The position numbers and the translations under genes are program-made. DNA of 64,000 nucleotides from assembly GCF_003234965.1 (NCBI RefSeq), contig NZ_QKVK01000003.1, forward strand, positions 248,001 to 312,000, read 5' to 3'. This DNA is from Aestuariivirga litoralis. GTDB taxonomy: Bacteria > Pseudomonadota > Alphaproteobacteria > Rhizobiales > Aestuariivirgaceae. The notes under the pieces are model-generated. The model did no database searches. It saw only the letters and a list, made by a program, of their open reading frames with translations, and had not been told where the DNA came from. This document shows positions 19,116 through 27,931 of this stretch, in pieces (position 1 is the first letter of the stretch; the number at the start of each line of letters is the position of its first letter).

Positions 19116-20626
19116 CATATGATCTCTTCATTATCGGCGGCGGCGTGAATGGCTGCGGCATCGCCCGTGACGCGGCAGGCCGCGGCCTGAAGGTATTCCT
19201 TGCCGAGCAGGGCGATCTCGCCTCCGGCACCTCCAGCGCGTCGACGAAACTCATCCATGGCGGGTTGCGCTATCTCGAACATTATGAGTTCCGCCTGGTG
19301 AGAGAGGCGCTGATCGAGCGCGAGGTACTGCTCAAGGCTGCGCCACACATCATCTGGCCGCTGCGTTTTGTACTGCCCTACCATAATGGTCTGCGGCCAT
19401 GGCCCATCTTGCGCATGGGTTTGTTCCTCTATGATCATCTCGGCGGCCGAAAGATCCTGCCCGGCACGCGCAGCGTCAACCTGCGCAGCGATGTGACCGG
19501 CAAGCCGCTGAAGGACCAATATGTCCGGGGCTATGAATACTCCGACTGCTGGGTCGAGGACGCCCGCCTCGTCGTTCTCAATGCGCGTGACGCACAAGCC
19601 AGGGGCGCTGTGATTCGCACAAGGACCAAGTGCATCTCGGCACGGCGGGTGCAGGACCTCTGGGAGGTGACGGTCGAAAAGGCGGATGGTCACGTCGAGA
19701 CTGTGCGCGCGCGGGCGTTGATCAATTCAGCCGGTCCGTGGGTGAGTGAGGTGCTGGGAGCGGTCGTCGGCCGCAACGACCCGGACAAGATCCGCATGGT
19801 GAAGGGTAGCCACCTGGTGGTAGAAAAGCTCTACGACCATGATCGCTGCTACATCTTCCAGAACGCCGATGGCCGGATCTGCTTTGCAATTCCCTATGAA
19901 CGTGACTTCACGCTCATCGGCACGACCGATGAGGATCATAAGGGCGACCCAGGCAAGCCGCACATTTCCGAGGCGGAGTCGCAGTATCTGCTTCGATCGG
20001 TCAGTGAATATTTCAACAAGCCTGTCACGGCGGAAATGGTCCGCTGGTCATACTCCGGCATCCGGCCGCTTTACGACGACGGCGCCTCGAAGGCCCAGGA
20101 AGCGACGCGCGATTATGTGCTGAAGCTGGACCAGCCTGAAGGTGGCGCGCCATTGCTCTCGGTGTTCGGCGGCAAGATCACCACTTTCAGGCGCCTTTCC
20201 GAACATGCCATGGAGAAGATCGCTCCGTTCTTTCCGCAGATGGGCAGGCCGTGGACACACAGTGCTTGCCTGCCCGGTGGAGACTTCAGCTATGACGAAG
20301 TCGAGATGCGGATAGCCGCGCTCTCCCGCCAATATCCCTTCCTTGACGACATCACGGTGCGCCGCCTGTTCCGTGCCTATGGCACGGACGCCGAGCGGAT
20401 GCTCGGGGAGGCCCGATCCGAGGCCGATCTCGGACAGAACTTCGGCCCCATCAGTGAGCGGGAGATCGACTGGCTTCGCGAAAAGGAGTGGGCCCGCTCT
20501 GCAGATGACGTGCTGTGGAGGCGTTCGAAGCTGGGCCTGCACACCACCAAGCAGCAACAAGAGGCGCTGCGGACCTACATGGCCTCGGCCCAGGCCGTTC
20601 AGGCGCTGAAGAGAGCCGGAGGCTGA
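19112..20626 (+). CDS. glpD: glycerol-3-phosphate dehydrogenase, FAD-dependent
   Basis: A 504-residue membrane-associated flavoprotein that oxidises glycerol 3-phosphate to dihydroxyacetone phosphate and passes electrons to quinone. The start MTYDLFIIGGGVNGCGIARD carries the FAD dinucleotide loop; the ATG at 19112 overlaps the glpR stop. Other family motifs are SSASTKLIHGGLRYLEHYEF, ALINSAGPWV, FAIPYERDFTLIGTTDEDH and SVFGGKITTFRRLSEHAMEK. The C-terminal domain includes LRRSKLGLH-like sequence (WRRSKLGLHTT). It is co-transcribed with glpK, 3 bases downstream. Confidence 0.95.
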   Translation: MTYDLFIIGGGVNGCGIARDAAGRGLKVFLAEQGDLASGTSSASTKLIHGGLRYLEHYEFRLVREALIEREVLLKAAPHIIWPLRFVLPYHNGLRPWPILRMGLFLYDHLGGRKILPGTRSVNLRSDVTGKPLKDQYVRGYEYSDCWVEDARLVVLNARDAQARGAVIRTRTKCISARRVQDLWEVTVEKADGHVETVRARALINSAGPWVSEVLGAVVGRNDPDKIRMVKGSHLVVEKLYDHDRCYIFQNADGRICFAIPYERDFTLIGTTDEDHKGDPGKPHISEAESQYLLRSVSEYFNKPVTAEMVRWSYSGIRPLYDDGASKAQEATRDYVLKLDQPEGGAPLLSVFGGKITTFRRLSEHAMEKIAPFFPQMGRPWTHSACLPGGDFSYDEVEMRIAALSRQYPFLDDITVRRLFRAYGTDAERMLGEARSEADLGQNFGPISEREIDWLREKEWARSADDVLWRRSKLGLHTTKQQQEALRTYMASAQAVQALKRAGG

Positions 20627-20629
20627 AAC

Positions 20630-22114
20630 ATGGCTGACCTGATCCTTGCCATCGACCAGGGCACCACCTCATCCCGTGCGATCGTTTTTGATACGTCACT
20701 GAAGCCCGTTGCGGTCGGCCAGCAGGAATTCAAGCAGTTCTATCCCCGCTCCGGCTGGGTTGAACACGACCCGGAAGAGATCTGGTCCTCGGTGCTCGCC
20801 ACCTGCAGGTCCGCACTGCGCAAGGCGAGGGCCAAACCCTCCACCGTGAAGGCCATCGGCATTACCAACCAGCGCGAGACGGTAGTGATCTGGAACCGGC
20901 GCACGGGCAAACCCATTCACAAGGCCATTGTCTGGCAGGATCGGCGCACGGCGGCGTTTTGCGCCGCGCTCAAGGAGAAGGGCCTCGAACCACTCTTCAG
21001 CAAGAAGACAGGCCTTCTTCTCGACCCATACTTCTCCGGCAGCAAGATCGCCTGGCTGCTCGACAACGTGAAGGGCGCGCGGCAGCTGGCAGAACGTGGT
21101 GAACTTGCCTTCGGCACGATCGACTGTTTTCTCATCTGGCGTCTGACCGGTGGCAAGGTGCACGCCACCGATGCAACCAATGCCTCGCGGACACTGCTCT
21201 ACAATATTCACACCGGGGCGTGGGATGAGGAATTATTGCGGATCCTTGGCGTTCCGCGAAGTCTGCTACCAGACGTAAGGGATTGCGCGGCGGATTTCGG
21301 GCACAGCGTCGCCGAACATTTCGGCGCGACCATTCCGATCTGCGGCGTTGCAGGTGATCAGCAGGCGGCCACCATTGGACAGGCCTGTTTCGAGCCAGGC
21401 ATGATGAAGGCCACCTATGGCACGGGATGTTTCGCGTTGTTCAACACCGGGCCGAAGGCAGTGATGTCGCACAACAGGCTGCTCACGACCATCGCCTACC
21501 AACTGGACGGCAAGCCCACCTATGCCCTCGAGGGCGCGATCTTCGTTGCCGGTGCAGCGGTACAGTGGCTGCGCGACGGGCTCAAGCTCGTGAAGACGGC
21601 GGGCGAGACCGGCAAGCTGGCGGAGCGTGCGGACCCCAATCAGAGTGTTTACCTCGTTCCCGCGTTCGTTGGGCTCGGCGCACCTTATTGGAATGCAGAG
21701 GCACGCGGCGCGGTGTTCGGCCTCACCCGCGCTACCACTGCCGCGGAACTTGCCCGTGCGACACTCGAATCCGTCTGCTATCAGACGCGCGACATGCTTG
21801 AGGCCATGCGCAAGGATGTCGGCGACGCGGGCCGCACCGTGCTCCGGGTTGATGGCGGCATGAGCGCATCGGATTGGACCATGCAGTACCTGGCGGATAT
21901 CCTTGACGCACCGGTTGACCGTCCGCCCATTCTCGAGACGACAGCACTCGGGGCTGCTTACCTTGCCGGTCTGCAGGCAGGCCTGCTGCCTGAGCCCGGA
22001 CGTTTTGCCAAGACCTGGAGGAAGCAGAAGCGCTTCACACCGAAGATGAACGCGAGGCTCCGGGATGCGAGATACGCTGGCTGGACCAATGCTGTCCGGA
22101 AGCTTCTCGCCTGA
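20630..22114 (+). CDS. glpK: glycerol kinase
   Basis: A 494-residue cytoplasmic FGGY-family kinase that phosphorylates glycerol with ATP. The N-terminal ATP loop is [38 protein letters not shown] and IVWQDRRT follow. The DATNASRT segment and the FGGY signature region ([20 protein letters not shown]) are present. The ATP-domain motif near the end reads [15 protein letters not shown]. It ends exactly where the convergent SDR gene ends, with no intervening terminator. Confidence 0.96.
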   Translation: MADLILAIDQGTTSSRAIVFDTSLKPVAVGQQEFKQFYPRSGWVEHDPEEIWSSVLATCRSALRKARAKPSTVKAIGITNQRETVVIWNRRTGKPIHKAIVWQDRRTAAFCAALKEKGLEPLFSKKTGLLLDPYFSGSKIAWLLDNVKGARQLAERGELAFGTIDCFLIWRLTGGKVHATDATNASRTLLYNIHTGAWDEELLRILGVPRSLLPDVRDCAADFGHSVAEHFGATIPICGVAGDQQAATIGQACFEPGMMKATYGTGCFALFNTGPKAVMSHNRLLTTIAYQLDGKPTYALEGAIFVAGAAVQWLRDGLKLVKTAGETGKLAERADPNQSVYLVPAFVGLGAPYWNAEARGAVFGLTRATTAAELARATLESVCYQTRDMLEAMRKDVGDAGRTVLRVDGGMSASDWTMQYLADILDAPVDRPPILETTALGAAYLAGLQAGLLPEPGRFAKTWRKQKRFTPKMNARLRDARYAGWTNAVRKLLA

Positions 22115-22915
22115 TTATCCGGCCTTGAGCACGAACCGGGTGATCAATCGGAAGAACACCGGATAGGGCAGCATCCGCAAGGCCCGGAGAATGGCCACGA
22201 AGCGGCGGGGATAGGCAATTTCAAACCGCCCCTCGGCGAGGCCGGCAATGCTGCGCCTTGCGGCCTCATCCGGTTGCATCAGGAAGGGCATTTCGAAATC
22301 ATTCTGCGCGGTCAGCGGTGTCGCCACAAAGCCTGGGTTGATCACGCTCAGTCGCACACCCTTCAATCTCAACTCCGGTTCCAGGCTCTCAGCCAAGTTG
22401 ATGAGGGCAGCCTTGGTGGGGCCATAGGCAGCGGCCTTGGGCAGTCCCATGTAGCCGGCCACCGAGGCGATCCAGGAAACATGTCCTCGCCGGCGGGCGA
22501 GCATGAGCGGCGCCATCGCGGCAAGGCAATTCACGACGCCCATGTAATTCGTCTCCATGGTGCGGGCGAAGACCTTCACATCAATGTCGTCCGCCTTGAC
22601 GGGTGTGTAGGCGCCAGCACCGAAGACAGCGAGATCGATCGGCCCCAACGCGGCCTCGATCTGCGCGACGGCAGCAACGCAGGCCTGACTGTCGGTTACA
22701 TCCAGCGGCACGGCAAGCGCACCTTCGCCCATGTCCCGGAGCCGGTCGGCGGATCGAGCCGAAACCGCGACTTTAACGCCCGCGGCGAGCAGCTGACCTG
22801 CCATGTGCCGTCCGATTCCCGTCGATGCACCCGTAACCCATGCCACCCGCCAAGGCAGACGATCACGTCCGGGGCCTGATCTGGAATTAAGAATGCCGCT
22901 TTCATAATCACTCAT
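22115..22915 (-). CDS. short-chain dehydrogenase/reductase
   Basis: A 266-residue classical SDR. The NAD(P) loop is VTGASTGIGRHMAG (about residues 28-41). VFGAGAY sits in the NNAG position, the catalytic Ser is in WIASVAGYMG, and the Tyr-x3-Lys motif is YGPTKAAL. The substrate specificity cannot be read from sequence. The gene is convergent with glpK with zero spacing. Its ATG overlaps the stop of a small upstream ORF (ATGA), which may be part of the same transcript. No link to glycerol metabolism is established. Confidence 0.85.
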   Translation of the reverse strand: MSDYESGILNSRSGPGRDRLPWRVAWVTGASTGIGRHMAGQLLAAGVKVAVSARSADRLRDMGEGALAVPLDVTDSQACVAAVAQIEAALGPIDLAVFGAGAYTPVKADDIDVKVFARTMETNYMGVVNCLAAMAPLMLARRRGHVSWIASVAGYMGLPKAAAYGPTKAALINLAESLEPELRLKGVRLSVINPGFVATPLTAQNDFEMPFLMQPDEAARRSIAGLAEGRFEIAYPRRFVAILRALRMLPYPVFFRLITRFVLKAG

Positions 22916-23157
22916 CGGTCGCGGCTCCTGCGATAGTCCTCAGCTGCTTTAACGATCAGAATTTGCTCCGGATCTGTTCGAAGGACTTCAATGCCCGCTA
23001 TGCTGAGTGCATGCGCGCGCAGTTCGATCAGCATACAGAACACTACCTTGGCGCGAAAAATCTCGGATTCCGGGTCTTTCCAGAACCTAAGAAACTTAAA
23101 TCTAAATCTCATATTCTGCAGCTGTTGCAATTCTGGATATGTTCTAAATTGCTTCAA
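22912..23157 (-). CDS. small hypothetical protein coupled to the SDR gene
   Basis: An 81-residue ORF, rich in Arg, Glu, Phe and Leu, with no signal peptide and no recognised domain. It fills most of an AT-rich 301-base stretch upstream of the SDR gene, and its TGA overlaps the SDR ATG. That overlap is the pattern used by real coupled genes in this window, and is the main reason for listing it. No clear ribosome-binding site was found. It could equally be untranslated leader. Confidence 0.3.
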   Translation of the reverse strand: MKQFRTYPELQQLQNMRFRFKFLRFWKDPESEIFRAKVVFCMLIELRAHALSIAGIEVLRTDPEQILIVKAAEDYRRSRDR

Positions 23158-23216
23158 GTTCGTTTAACTAGTTTAGTGTTGCTCTAACTGATTTTTAACC
23201 GGCACTGGAGAAACAC

Positions 23217-24359
23217 ATGTCAAGATTCCCAAAGAGAGGAGCAGTCCTCTTGGGCGCCATTCTGGCGCTGGCTTGCACACAGGCGAAGGCCGATATTGCC
23301 CCTGGCAAGGTTCTTCTAGGTAACGACACGGCCTCTCAGATAACGTCCCAGTCAGACCTCTCGAAGTTCAAGCCCGCAGAGCGGATTCTCAAGACCATGA
23401 AGCGGGTCCGTACGCCTTCTCTTGAAGCTCCGATGAAGGCCGGGACGCCTGCTCCCTCCGTGGTGCCGGGCGCAGTGGGCGGCCAGGCAGTTGCGAACAC
23501 TGCTCCAGCACCGGTTGACGATGGTTTCGCCCCGCAGAACTACGGCTCAGGCGGCGTGGGCAACATCAACCACTACTCCGACAATCTCGTCCCTCTGAAC
23601 GTCACGCCGACGTTCCCCTATCGCACTGTCGGGTGGTTCACGTTCATTGCCTACGACAACAACAGTTATCGTTGCAGCGCGACGCTCATCTCAAAGTCGA
23701 TTCTGCTGATCGCCGGACATTGCATTCATGATGGCGGTGGCGGATCGCCCTATTACATCAAGAGCGGAACGTTCTATCCTGCCTATGCAAATGGAACCCA
23801 GCCCTATGGATATGCAACCGCGAACTACGTCATAACGACGAGCGGCTGGTACAATACCGGGTCTCTTGACCAAGGCTATGACGTGGGACTTGTCGTCCTG
23901 AACAAGCGGGCCGGCACCACCGTCGAGATGGGCAACTATACCGGCTGGCTGGGCTTCTGCTACCTGAACTGTCTGCAGTCCTACTGGCAGCTGACCCAGC
24001 TCGGATATCCGGGCAACTATTACAGCGGTCAGTATATGACCATGGGCCAGCACATCGAATACAGCGACTCCAAGGACTACCGGGCCGGCTCGGGCATGCA
24101 GGGTGGGTCGAGCGGAGGTCCGCACATCGCGAACCTCGGCGATCTCTCTGACTCGTCCACAAGCAAGGGATCCTACCCCTGGCGTAACATCGCTTTTGCT
24201 GCCACATCGTGGGGTTACATCGACCAGGCAGTGAAGATCCAGGGCTATTCCAGCACCAGCGGCCCGGCAAATGCCAATAACTTCAAGGGTTTGTATAACG
24301 CAGCCTGCACACGCGCGCGTACCATCCACGGCACGGGCTCCTGCAACCTGCTGCCGTAA
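23217..24359 (+). CDS. secreted trypsin-like serine protease
   Basis: A 380-residue exported protein with a chymotrypsin-fold protease domain. The signal peptide is residues 1-25 (cut near AKA/D). A Pro- and Ala-rich linker or propeptide runs to about 110. The catalytic triad can be read directly: His168 in LIAGHC, Asp222 in GYDVGLVVLN and Ser299 in GGSSGGP. Cysteines at 153 and 169 could pair as in trypsins. GGAG precedes the ATG by 6 bases, and a strong terminator follows. The gene is single, in an AT-rich setting. The substrate is unknown; a zymogen is possible given the long N-terminal segment. Confidence 0.85.
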   Translation: MSRFPKRGAVLLGAILALACTQAKADIAPGKVLLGNDTASQITSQSDLSKFKPAERILKTMKRVRTPSLEAPMKAGTPAPSVVPGAVGGQAVANTAPAPVDDGFAPQNYGSGGVGNINHYSDNLVPLNVTPTFPYRTVGWFTFIAYDNNSYRCSATLISKSILLIAGHCIHDGGGGSPYYIKSGTFYPAYANGTQPYGYATANYVITTSGWYNTGSLDQGYDVGLVVLNKRAGTTVEMGNYTGWLGFCYLNCLQSYWQLTQLGYPGNYYSGQYMTMGQHIEYSDSKDYRAGSGMQGGSSGGPHIANLGDLSDSSTSKGSYPWRNIAFAATSWGYIDQAVKIQGYSSTSGPANANNFKGLYNAACTRARTIHGTGSCNLLP

Positions 24360-24389
24360 ACGGTTACAGCAAGCTCAGACGACATCAAG

Positions 24390-24425
24390 AAGCCACGGCG
24401 ATTTCCGCCGTGGCTTTTCATTTTC
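24390..24425 (+). terminator. intrinsic terminator after the protease gene
   Basis: Perfect 11-base stem AAGCCACGGCG / CGCCGTGGCTT with a 5-base loop (24390-24416), followed by TTCATTTTC. It begins 31 bases after the protease stop. The gene on the other side ends at 24454, so it could serve both strands, though the T-rich tail favours the plus strand. Confidence 0.85.
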
Positions 24426-24453
24426 AGGCATGAGCAGAGTAAGGTGCCCTCGG

Positions 24454-25104
24454 TCAGATCCCGACAAACGGCTGCATCAGGCGCGCAGCGAATGACTTGA
24501 AGCGGGTGGGCCGCTCGGTGGCCACCAGGCAGATACACTCCCCGCTGTCATCCACCACGGGCCGATGCTCGATATCCTCGTCGAGATCCGCGACGTCCCC
24601 CGCAGCAAAGCGACCCATGTGATCGACATAGGCACCCTTCAGCACCATGGTGATCTCCTCGCCGCCATGACCATGCTCCGGCATGGCGCGACCGGCACCA
24701 ATGCGCAGTAGCTTGAGTTGCCCTTTGGCTGAGGCAGGAAGCTTCACATCGAAGATCGCCACGCCGGGGGCCTTCTTCTTCCAGGCGATCTCATCGAGGC
24801 TGGCGACCGGCAGAAGCCGGGCAAGAGCCCTCGGGAAAGCAGGGCGCGGCTGGGCCACGGGCAGCCGATAGAGGCCGGCCTGCTCCAGCGCCGCGAAGGT
24901 GCGGCTGCGGCAATCTTCCGAGACGGCGGCGCTGCCGGCGACCTCGAGGAGCTCGCCTCCCAGGGCTTCCGCCGCGCGTACGGCCTCGCGGCAGGCCGGG
25001 CAGATGGCGACATGCGACGCTGCGACCACCGAAAAGGCCTCGTCGAGCGTTCCTGCCGCATAGGCGAGCAGCGTGCTGTCATCGAGATGATGGTTCGGTT
25101 TCAA
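24454..25104 (-). CDS. chrR: ChrR-type zinc anti-sigma factor
   Basis: A 216-residue cytoplasmic protein predicted to hold RpoE inactive and release it on singlet-oxygen or related stress. The N-terminal anti-sigma domain has the zinc ligands His6, His31, Cys35 and Cys38 (HVAICPAC), matching the layout known for Rhodobacter sphaeroides ChrR. The C-terminal cupin domain has His144, His146, Glu150 and His180 as candidate metal ligands (PEHGHGGEE, DIEH). Its ATG overlaps the rpoE stop (ATGA), giving matched synthesis of sigma and anti-sigma. Confidence 0.9.
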   Translation of the reverse strand: MKPNHHLDDSTLLAYAAGTLDEAFSVVAASHVAICPACREAVRAAEALGGELLEVAGSAAVSEDCRSRTFAALEQAGLYRLPVAQPRPAFPRALARLLPVASLDEIAWKKKAPGVAIFDVKLPASAKGQLKLLRIGAGRAMPEHGHGGEEITMVLKGAYVDHMGRFAAGDVADLDEDIEHRPVVDDSGECICLVATERPTRFKSFAARLMQPFVGI

Positions 25105-25700
25105 AGTCCGGTCTCCAGTATGCGGCGCAGGTGCCCATAGGCTAGGCGCATGCGCGATTTCACGGTTCCAAGCGGGATCGACAAACGCGATGCGATCTCG
25201 CTCTGCGGCATGTCTTCAACGAAGGACAGGACAAGGATTTGCCGCTGCTCCTCGGGGATCGCCTGCAGCGCCCGGGCAACCAGCCCGTCTTCCTGCTTGC
25301 GGCCCAACAGTTCCTCGCCTTCCGGGGCCTCCGACGGCTCGTCGTAATCGCCGAGTTCCGTGGTGGGCATATGCACGTCGCGCCGGATCCTGTCGATACG
25401 CAGGTTCCTGGCGATGGTGAAAACCCAGGTCGTCACCGAACCCTTGGAGGGTTCATAGAGTGCCGCCTTCGTCCACACCGCGATCATCGCTTCCTGCACC
25501 AGGTCTTCCGCCAGTTCGGCAGAGGTGTTCTTGCGCATTATGAAGCTCTTGAGCCTTGGCGCAAAATGGTCAAACAGCTGCGCGAAGGCCTGCCGGTCGC
25601 GGTTTTGCGCCACCCTCATGATCAATGAGCGGAACAGCGCCTCGAGCCGCTGCTTCTCTTCGTCTTTACGCTTGTCTGCCAATTCCATGACGGCATACAT
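25101..25700 (-). CDS. rpoE: ECF sigma factor RpoE (ChrR partner group)
   Basis: A 199-residue group IV sigma factor. Region 2 covers about 25-95 (FAQLFDHFAPRLKSFI, ELAEDLVQEAMIAVWTKA, TWVFTIARNLRIDRIRR). Region 4 covers about 135-190 (IPEEQRQILVLSFVEDMPQSEIASRLSIP in two parts, then LGTVKSRMRLA). Coupling to a ChrR-type anti-sigma points to the singlet-oxygen sigma group. The ribosome-binding site AGGGGA lies 8 bases before the ATG. The gene is preceded by a promoter that matches the sequence expected for its own product, so it is probably autoregulated. Confidence 0.92.
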   Translation of the reverse strand: MYAVMELADKRKDEEKQRLEALFRSLIMRVAQNRDRQAFAQLFDHFAPRLKSFIMRKNTSAELAEDLVQEAMIAVWTKAALYEPSKGSVTTWVFTIARNLRIDRIRRDVHMPTTELGDYDEPSEAPEGEELLGRKQEDGLVARALQAIPEEQRQILVLSFVEDMPQSEIASRLSIPLGTVKSRMRLAYGHLRRILETGL

Positions 25701-25721
25701 AGCACGTTCCCCTGTGTGACC

Positions 25722-25751
25722 GAGTTACGCTTTGGGTGAAGGGCCGGATCA
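25722..25751 (-). promoter_or_regulatory. predicted RpoE-dependent promoter of rpoE-chrR
   Basis: On the minus strand TGATCC (25751-25746) is followed by an 18-base spacer and TAACTC (25727-25722). This resembles the TGATCC-N18-TAAG-type promoter known for the Rhodobacter RpoE group. The start would be about 15 bases upstream of the rpoE ATG. Its -35 box is 2 bases from that of the divergent promoter. Confidence 0.72.
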
Positions 25752-25753
25752 CC

Positions 25754-25783
25754 TGATCCATGCCTTCGAACAGGTCGTAGCCA
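25754..25783 (+). promoter_or_regulatory. predicted RpoE-dependent promoter of the lipid-modification operon
   Basis: TGATCC (25754-25759), an 18-base spacer and TAGCCA (25778-25783) form a promoter on the plus strand. Its -35 box mirrors that of rpoE across a two-base centre. A start near 25790 would leave a leader of about 19 bases containing the AAGGAAA ribosome-binding site of the first operon gene. The -10 is weaker than the rpoE one. Confidence 0.62.
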
Positions 25784-25808
25784 TCAACAGGCAAGGAAAC
25801 GGATTGCA

Positions 25809-27155
25809 GTGAGATTACGCCACATCGCCGTCGTCGGATCGGGCATTTCGGGGCTTTCGGCCGCGTGGCTCCTGTCGCGCACCCATCGCGTCACCCTGAT
25901 CGAGGCCGACACCCGCCCGGGCGGCCATGCCAACACCATCGACTGTGACGTGCACGGGGCGGAGGTATCCGTCGATACCGGCTTCATCGTCTACAATCCG
26001 CCGGCCTACCCCAATCTCACGGCGCTGTTCGCCCGGCTGAGGGTACCAACCGCGCCCTCCAACATGAGCTTCTCGGTCTCGATGGGCGAAGGTGCCTATG
26101 AATATGCAGGCTCGGGTCTTGCCCAGCTCGTAGGTCAGCCCCGGAACCTGCTGAATGCCGGCCACTGGCAGATGCTGCGTGACATTCCGCGCTTCTTCAA
26201 GACGGCGCTCGGCAAGCTGTCCGCCCTTTCCGATGACGTGACGCTGGGGCAGTTCCTGGCCGCCGAAGGCTATTCCGACTATTTCCGCGACCGCCATCTC
26301 TTGCCCATGGCCGGCGCCATATGGTCTGCGGCACCAGGCGACATGTGCGACTATCCGGCCAAGGCTTTTATCCGGTTTTTCGAAAACCATGGATTGCTCA
26401 AGATCCGCGACCGCCCGCAGTGGCGCACCGTAAAGGGCGGCTCGCGCGAGTATGTGTCGCGCGTGATCCGCGACGGCGCCTTCGAGACGCGGCTTCGCAC
26501 ACCGATTGCAGCCATTCGCCGCCACGCCTCCGGCGTGACGCTTCGGGCCGTCAATGGCGAGGAGCAGGCCTTTGATGACGTCGTGCTCGCTTGCCATGCC
26601 GACCAGGCACTTGCCATGCTGGCCGATGCTTCGCCGGAGGAACGCCGCCTGCTCTCCTGCTTTCGCTACTCGCAGAACCGCGCCGTATTGCACCGCGACC
26701 AGCGCCTGATGCCCCGGCAACGCCGGCTGTGGGCGAGCTGGAACTATCTCTCTGGCCTGCCCCCGCACGGCACATCAGCCAGCTCCGTGACATACTGGAT
26801 GAACAAACTGCAGCCGCTGAGCGTCGACGTGCCGCTGTTCGTCAGCCTCAATCCGCTCACGGAGCCTGACATGGGCAAGGTGCTGGGAGAGTTCGACTAC
26901 GCGCACCCCATCTTCGATCCGGCTGCAATGGCCGCCCAGCGCCAGGTCTGGAGCATTCAGGGTGTGCAGCACACCTGGTTCTGCGGCGCCTACATGGGCT
27001 CCGGCTTCCACGAGGACGGCATCCAGTCCGGCCTTGCCGTGGCGGAGAGGCTGGGCTGCCTCAGGCGCCCTTGGTCGGTTGCCAATGAATCCGGCCGCAT
27101 TCACCTTGGCCCACAGGATCCGCAGGTACCGGCCCTCCAGGTGCCCGCCGAGTGA
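25809..27155 (+). CDS. FAD-dependent amine-oxidase-like protein of the RpoE regulon
   Basis: A 448-residue flavoprotein of the amine-oxidase/phytoene-desaturase-like superfamily. The dinucleotide loop is VVGSGISGLSAAWLL (8-22), with IEADTRPGGHANT next and the DTGFIVYNPPAYPNL segment after it. A second FAD contact is near the end (WFCGAYMGSGFHEDGIQSGLAVAE). The start is GTG at 25809, 9 bases after AAGGAAA. Homologues sit beside DUF1365 and cyclopropane-synthase-like genes in the RpoE regulon of other alphaproteobacteria. An oxidation of membrane fatty acyl chains is likely but not shown. It overlaps the next gene by ATGA. Confidence 0.82.
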   Translation: MRLRHIAVVGSGISGLSAAWLLSRTHRVTLIEADTRPGGHANTIDCDVHGAEVSVDTGFIVYNPPAYPNLTALFARLRVPTAPSNMSFSVSMGEGAYEYAGSGLAQLVGQPRNLLNAGHWQMLRDIPRFFKTALGKLSALSDDVTLGQFLAAEGYSDYFRDRHLLPMAGAIWSAAPGDMCDYPAKAFIRFFENHGLLKIRDRPQWRTVKGGSREYVSRVIRDGAFETRLRTPIAAIRRHASGVTLRAVNGEEQAFDDVVLACHADQALAMLADASPEERRLLSCFRYSQNRAVLHRDQRLMPRQRRLWASWNYLSGLPPHGTSASSVTYWMNKLQPLSVDVPLFVSLNPLTEPDMGKVLGEFDYAHPIFDPAAMAAQRQVWSIQGVQHTWFCGAYMGSGFHEDGIQSGLAVAERLGCLRRPWSVANESGRIHLGPQDPQVPALQVPAE

Positions 27156-27931
27156 TGCCGGAAACCTGCCTCTATCATGGCGAAGTGGTGCACCGGCGGC
27201 TTAGCCCGCTGCGTCACCAGCTTCGCTACCGCGTGTACAATATTCTTGCCGATGTCGACAGGCTGGATGAGCTGGCCCGGTCCTGCCGGCTCTTCAGCTA
27301 CAATCGCCTGAACCTGTTCTCGATCATGGACCGCAATCACGGACCCGGAGACGGCACGCCGGTTCGCGAACACGCTTGGAGCCTGGTGCGCGCCGCTGAG
27401 GGCGGCGAGGGCGTGCGGCGGATTTTCATGTTCTGCTACCCGAGCGTGCTGGGGTACGTGTTCAATCCTCTCACAGTATACTACGGGGTCGATGCGCAAG
27501 GGCGGCTCCGGCTGATGATCTACGAGGTGAACAACACCTTCGGAGGCCGCCACTCCTATGTGCTGCCCGTCAAAAGCAACGTGGCGCAGCAAAGTGCTCC
27601 CAAGCATTTCTTCGTGTCGCCCTTCAATGCCGTCGAAGGGCGTTACCTGTTCAACTTCACCCTGCCCGAGGAGAGGATTGCGCTCGGCGTCGCCCTCACC
27701 GTGGGCGACAAGCCGGTACTCAAGGCCTATGTGAGCGGCCAGCGCAAGCCATTGACCGATGCCAACCTGCTGCGGTCCTTTCTGAGCATTCCGCTTCTCA
27801 CGCTCAAGGTCATCGGCGCGATTCATCTCCATGCCTTGAAACTTTGGTGGAAGGGCCTCAAGCTCAACCGCCGCCCCCGCGGCCCGAACCACACCGTCGA
27901 TTTTCTGCCCGAGGCACATTCACAGCCATGA
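27152..27931 (+). CDS. DUF1365 family protein
   Basis: A 259-residue protein of unknown biochemical activity. It starts PETCLYHGEVVHRRLSPLRHQLRYRVY, the usual DUF1365 opening, with NRLNLFSIMDRNHGPGDG, FCYPSVLGYVFNPLTVYY and VSPFNAVEGRYLF further on. No signal peptide or clear membrane span is seen. It is coupled at both ends by ATGA overlaps to the flavoprotein and the cyclopropane-synthase-like gene. In Rhodobacter a gene of the same cluster is reported to be needed for a full RpoE response; which family member it was is recalled, not checked. Confidence 0.85.
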   Translation: MMPETCLYHGEVVHRRLSPLRHQLRYRVYNILADVDRLDELARSCRLFSYNRLNLFSIMDRNHGPGDGTPVREHAWSLVRAAEGGEGVRRIFMFCYPSVLGYVFNPLTVYYGVDAQGRLRLMIYEVNNTFGGRHSYVLPVKSNVAQQSAPKHFFVSPFNAVEGRYLFNFTLPEERIALGVALTVGDKPVLKAYVSGQRKPLTDANLLRSFLSIPLLTLKVIGAIHLHALKLWWKGLKLNRRPRGPNHTVDFLPEAHSQP

